Source of the DNA: Paludibacter sp.
GTDB lineage: Bacteria > Bacteroidota > Bacteroidia > Bacteroidales > Paludibacteraceae
Length of the DNA: 8,661 nucleotides
Direction: 5' to 3'
Assembly: GCA_031284665.1 (NCBI GenBank)
Contig: JAITXR010000123.1
Span: forward strand, 1-8,661
The position numbers and the translations under genes were made by a program. This document shows, in pieces, positions 6,561-8,661 of the stretch; positions within the stretch are counted from its first letter, which is position 1, and each line of letters opens with the position of its first letter. The notes under the pieces are model-generated. The model saw only the letters and a program-made list of their open reading frames with translations. It did not search any database and was not told where the DNA came from.

Positions 6561-6575
6561 TTTACGAATTAGAAT

Positions 6576-8495
6576 TTATCTTTTTTTCTTATTGTTAATC
6601 ATTGCTTTTTGCTGTTCGCGTTGCATTTTTTCGAGGCGTTCCATAAAACCTGTTTTCTTTTTGCCACCGCCACCTTTTGAATTTGCTTTGTTATTACGTT
6701 TTGCATTTAGTTCGGCGAGTAGTTTTTTCTCGTCGATTGTGGCGCGGAAAATATATGTTTGGGCTATCGAAAGCAACGTGGAAAGGAAGTAATAATACGT
6801 CAAACCTGATGCGTAACTGTTGAACATAAACATAAACATAAGCGGCATAAGATACATCATCCACTTCATCATTCCGGCACCGGGTTGGTCGGGAGTTCCC
6901 ATTGTGGCGTTATTTAACTTGGTGTAAACGAGCGTTGTAGCAGTCATCAGCAATGTAAACAAACTTACGTGGTTGCCAAAACCGAAAGGAATTGTAAATG
7001 GCAATGTAAATATTGAGTCGTAAGCCGAAAGGTCGGATGCCCACAAAAAACTTTCCTGACGCAGTTCGATTGCAGCAGGGAAAAAACTGAACATCGCTAT
7101 CAGCAGCGGCATCTGGAGTAGCATCGGCAAGCAGCCGCTCATCGGACTGACCCCGACTTTGCCGTACAGTTCCATTGTTGCTTTTTGACGTTCGGCAGGT
7201 TTATCGGCAGGGATTTTTTTGTTTATCTCATCAATTTCGGGTTTCAAAACACGCATTTTTGCGCTCGAAAGATATGATTTATAAGTCATTGGGAAAATGA
7301 CTAATTTTATTACAATGGTCATCAGCAGAATTATCAAACCAAAATTTGAAATAAATTTGCTGAACAAGTTGAACATTGGAATAATTGCATACATATTTAC
7401 CCAACCAAAAATTCCCCAACCGAGCGGCACAAGTTTACGGAAAAGAAATTTTTCGTCGCTTGGCAGCCCTTTGTCGTAAGCGGAGAGAATTTTGTGCTGA
7501 TTAGGACCGAGAAAAATATGAAAATTCGTTGGGCGGCTGCCCGAAGGGTCGAATGCTACTGTTAATTCGGAGGAACAAACTTTTAGCAACTTACTGTTTT
7601 CCGACTGCGGTTGCGACGATAGATTGCCGTAAGTAAAATTATCGTCGGCAATAAGTATTGTGCTGAAAAACTGGTCTTTGCAGGCAACCCATTTTATTGT
7701 ATTGGTCAAACGTTTGCTGTCGGCTTTGCTTTCGCTCATTTTTTCTACATCGTTGTCGGCTGCAAACTTGTAGAACATAGCAGTATAGCGGTCTTCAAAC
7801 TTTCTGCCGCGTTCCTGCTGCCGAATTGCCGACACCCAATGCATATCAAGCGTATTTGTCCCTGAGGGCATTATATTTGCTAATCCTTTTGCCTGTAAAG
7901 CAAAGGAAATCATATAGTTATCCTTTGGAATAGTATAAACAAAATCGAGATAAGCCTTATCGTTAGTATTTAATCGAAGTGTGAAAATTGTATTTCCTTG
8001 CGCATCGGTTTTTGGCTCGCCAAGTTTTGAAAAATACATATCCGCAGTACGAATTACGCGATTATTGTTAGTTGCAAGCGCAAAATCCACAATACTTTCA
8101 TCGCCATCGAAAAGCAAAAGCGGCAATGAATCGTGTGTGCGATATTTTTTCAACTCGGCAGAATAAATGCGCCCACCTTTATTAGTAAATGTCAGTCGCA
8201 ACAAATCGCTTTCCACAACATAAAATTGCTCTTCCCCAAAAGCCGAAACGCTAAACGCACCTGCTTGGTCGGTCAATCGTAGCGAGTCGTTGTTCACCTC
8301 AATAGTATCTAAAACTAACTGTTGAGTTGCGATACGTTCGGCTTCGGCTTGATGATTTGCCTGCTGCACAGCCATTATTGAATCACGATAATGCTGTTGG
8401 CGCGCTATTTCGTCCTTACTCGGGCGACCAAACCACATAAAGCCCACCATAACTGCTCCCATCAGCAGAAAACCGATAATTGTATTCTTATTCAT
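6576..8495 (-). CDS. yidC: Membrane protein insertase YidC/Oxa1 family
   Basis: This 639-aa inner-membrane protein inserts and folds membrane proteins, alone or with the Sec translocon. Residues 4-22 form the first membrane segment (TIIGFLLMGAVMVGFMWFG). A large periplasmic domain follows (about 90-350, including FTNKGGRIYSAELKKY and the family-typical LGPNQH at 329-334). The conserved insertase core contains GWGIFGWVNMYAIIP (359-373), membrane segments at about 377-403, 455-478, 506-527 and a pair within 545-583, and the cytoplasmic hairpin SSAKMRVLKPEI (410-421). Lys397 sits where E. coli has the groove Arg366, so the positive charge is kept. A basic tail rich in Lys and Asn (600-639) suits ribosome contact. 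Length and domain order match Gram-negative YidC. The ATG at 8493-8495 is fixed by the first membrane segment. It is the first gene of the probable yidC-gldB-coaA operon. Confidence 0.97.
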   Translation of the reverse strand: MNKNTIIGFLLMGAVMVGFMWFGRPSKDEIARQQHYRDSIMAVQQANHQAEAERIATQQLVLDTIEVNNDSLRLTDQAGAFSVSAFGEEQFYVVESDLLRLTFTNKGGRIYSAELKKYRTHDSLPLLLFDGDESIVDFALATNNNRVIRTADMYFSKLGEPKTDAQGNTIFTLRLNTNDKAYLDFVYTIPKDNYMISFALQAKGLANIMPSGTNTLDMHWVSAIRQQERGRKFEDRYTAMFYKFAADNDVEKMSESKADSKRLTNTIKWVACKDQFFSTILIADDNFTYGNLSSQPQSENSKLLKVCSSELTVAFDPSGSRPTNFHIFLGPNQHKILSAYDKGLPSDEKFLFRKLVPLGWGIFGWVNMYAIIPMFNLFSKFISNFGLIILLMTIVIKLVIFPMTYKSYLSSAKMRVLKPEIDEINKKIPADKPAERQKATMELYGKVGVSPMSGCLPMLLQMPLLIAMFSFFPAAIELRQESFLWASDLSAYDSIFTLPFTIPFGFGNHVSLFTLLMTATTLVYTKLNNATMGTPDQPGAGMMKWMMYLMPLMFMFMFNSYASGLTYYYFLSTLLSIAQTYIFRATIDEKKLLAELNAKRNNKANSKGGGGKKKTGFMERLEKMQREQQKAMINNKKKR

Positions 8496-8539
8496 TAATT
8501 AAATTTATTAAAATATTACATCTTTCAAAAATAAAGTTG

Positions 8540-8570
8540 CAAAGTTAGTATTCTTTATTAAATGAACAAA
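8540..8570 (-). promoter_or_regulatory. Bacteroidota-type promoter of the yidC operon
   Basis: On the minus strand TTTG (8570-8567) is followed after exactly 19 bp by TAACTTTG (8547-8540), a perfect match to the Bacteroidota sigma-factor consensus TTTG...TAnnTTTG. Transcription would begin a few bases further on, about 40 nt before the yidC ATG. A second exact TAnnTTTG match (TATTTTTG, 8533-8526) lies closer to the gene but has no TTTG at the right distance. Confidence 0.75.
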
Positions 8571-8606
8571 AAAACTTGACTGTTTCAAAGCATAAAAAAT
8601 GTTTAA

Positions 8607-8641
8607 TTAATGGTTAATGGTTAATGATAAATGATTAATAA
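8607..8641 (+). repeat. Five-unit degenerate heptamer array
   Basis: Reading on the plus strand with strict 7-bp period: TTAATGG, TTAATGG, TTAATGA, TAAATGA, TTAATAA. It lies upstream of the yidC promoter in non-coding DNA. Unit length and AATG core resemble the TAAAATG arrays at 4161-4205 and 4499-4530. The remaining bases to the window end (8642-8661) show nothing recognisable. Confidence 0.7.
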
Positions 8642-8661
8642 TGCCTATTGCGGCTGTGTGT

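Noticed and set aside
6391..6792. 133-codon plus-strand open frame spanning the gldB/yidC junction
   Set aside because: It is antisense to the gldB signal peptide and the yidC tail; its Phe/Leu/Ser-rich translation reflects the Lys-rich codons on the other strand.

Overview
The window looks like chromosomal DNA of a Bacteroidota bacterium, most likely from the order Bacteroidales or a near relative. Four things point there: a secreted pectate lyase with a C-terminal domain of the type IX secretion (T9SS) kind, a GldB-type lipoprotein, a YidC with a long periplasmic domain and a Lys-rich tail, and A-rich leaders without Shine-Dalgarno sites plus a textbook Bacteroidota promoter (TTTG, 19 bp, TAnnTTTG) before yidC. 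The DNA is AT-rich throughout. No phage, IS, CRISPR, tRNA or rRNA feature was seen.

Layout. Positions 1-136 hold the last 44 codons of a TonB-dependent outer-membrane receptor (+), whose start lies outside the window. It is followed on the same strand by a pectate lyase family 1 protein (196-1944) and a long RelA/SpoT homolog (1980-4163). The RelA/SpoT protein has an intact ppGpp-synthetase domain, but the metal-binding residues of its hydrolase domain are replaced. Next comes a 405-bp convergent intergenic region (4164-4568) with inverted heptamer arrays, nested inverted repeats and one or two candidate terminators. On the minus strand, reading right to left, are yidC (8495-6576), gldB (6557-5538, TTG start) and a type I pantothenate kinase gene coaA (5534-4569). 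They are packed with gaps of 18 and 3 bp and probably form one operon driven by the promoter at 8540-8570. The right end (8496-8661) is non-coding and carries a second heptamer array.

How the genes relate. YidC inserts inner-membrane proteins, GldB is a cell-envelope lipoprotein linked to the gliding/T9SS machinery, and CoaA starts coenzyme A synthesis, so the minus operon is mainly housekeeping. The receptor and pectate lyase suggest outer-membrane uptake and extracellular polysaccharide attack. No SusC/SusD pair is visible, so this is not shown to be a polysaccharide utilization locus. The RelA-like enzyme is a stringent-response synthetase that would need a separate hydrolase elsewhere in the genome.

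Most of the window is ordinary core genome. The parts most worth a second look are the symmetric convergent intergenic region, the hydrolase-dead Rel protein with an RXKD-like synthetase motif, and the type I (rather than type III) pantothenate kinase.
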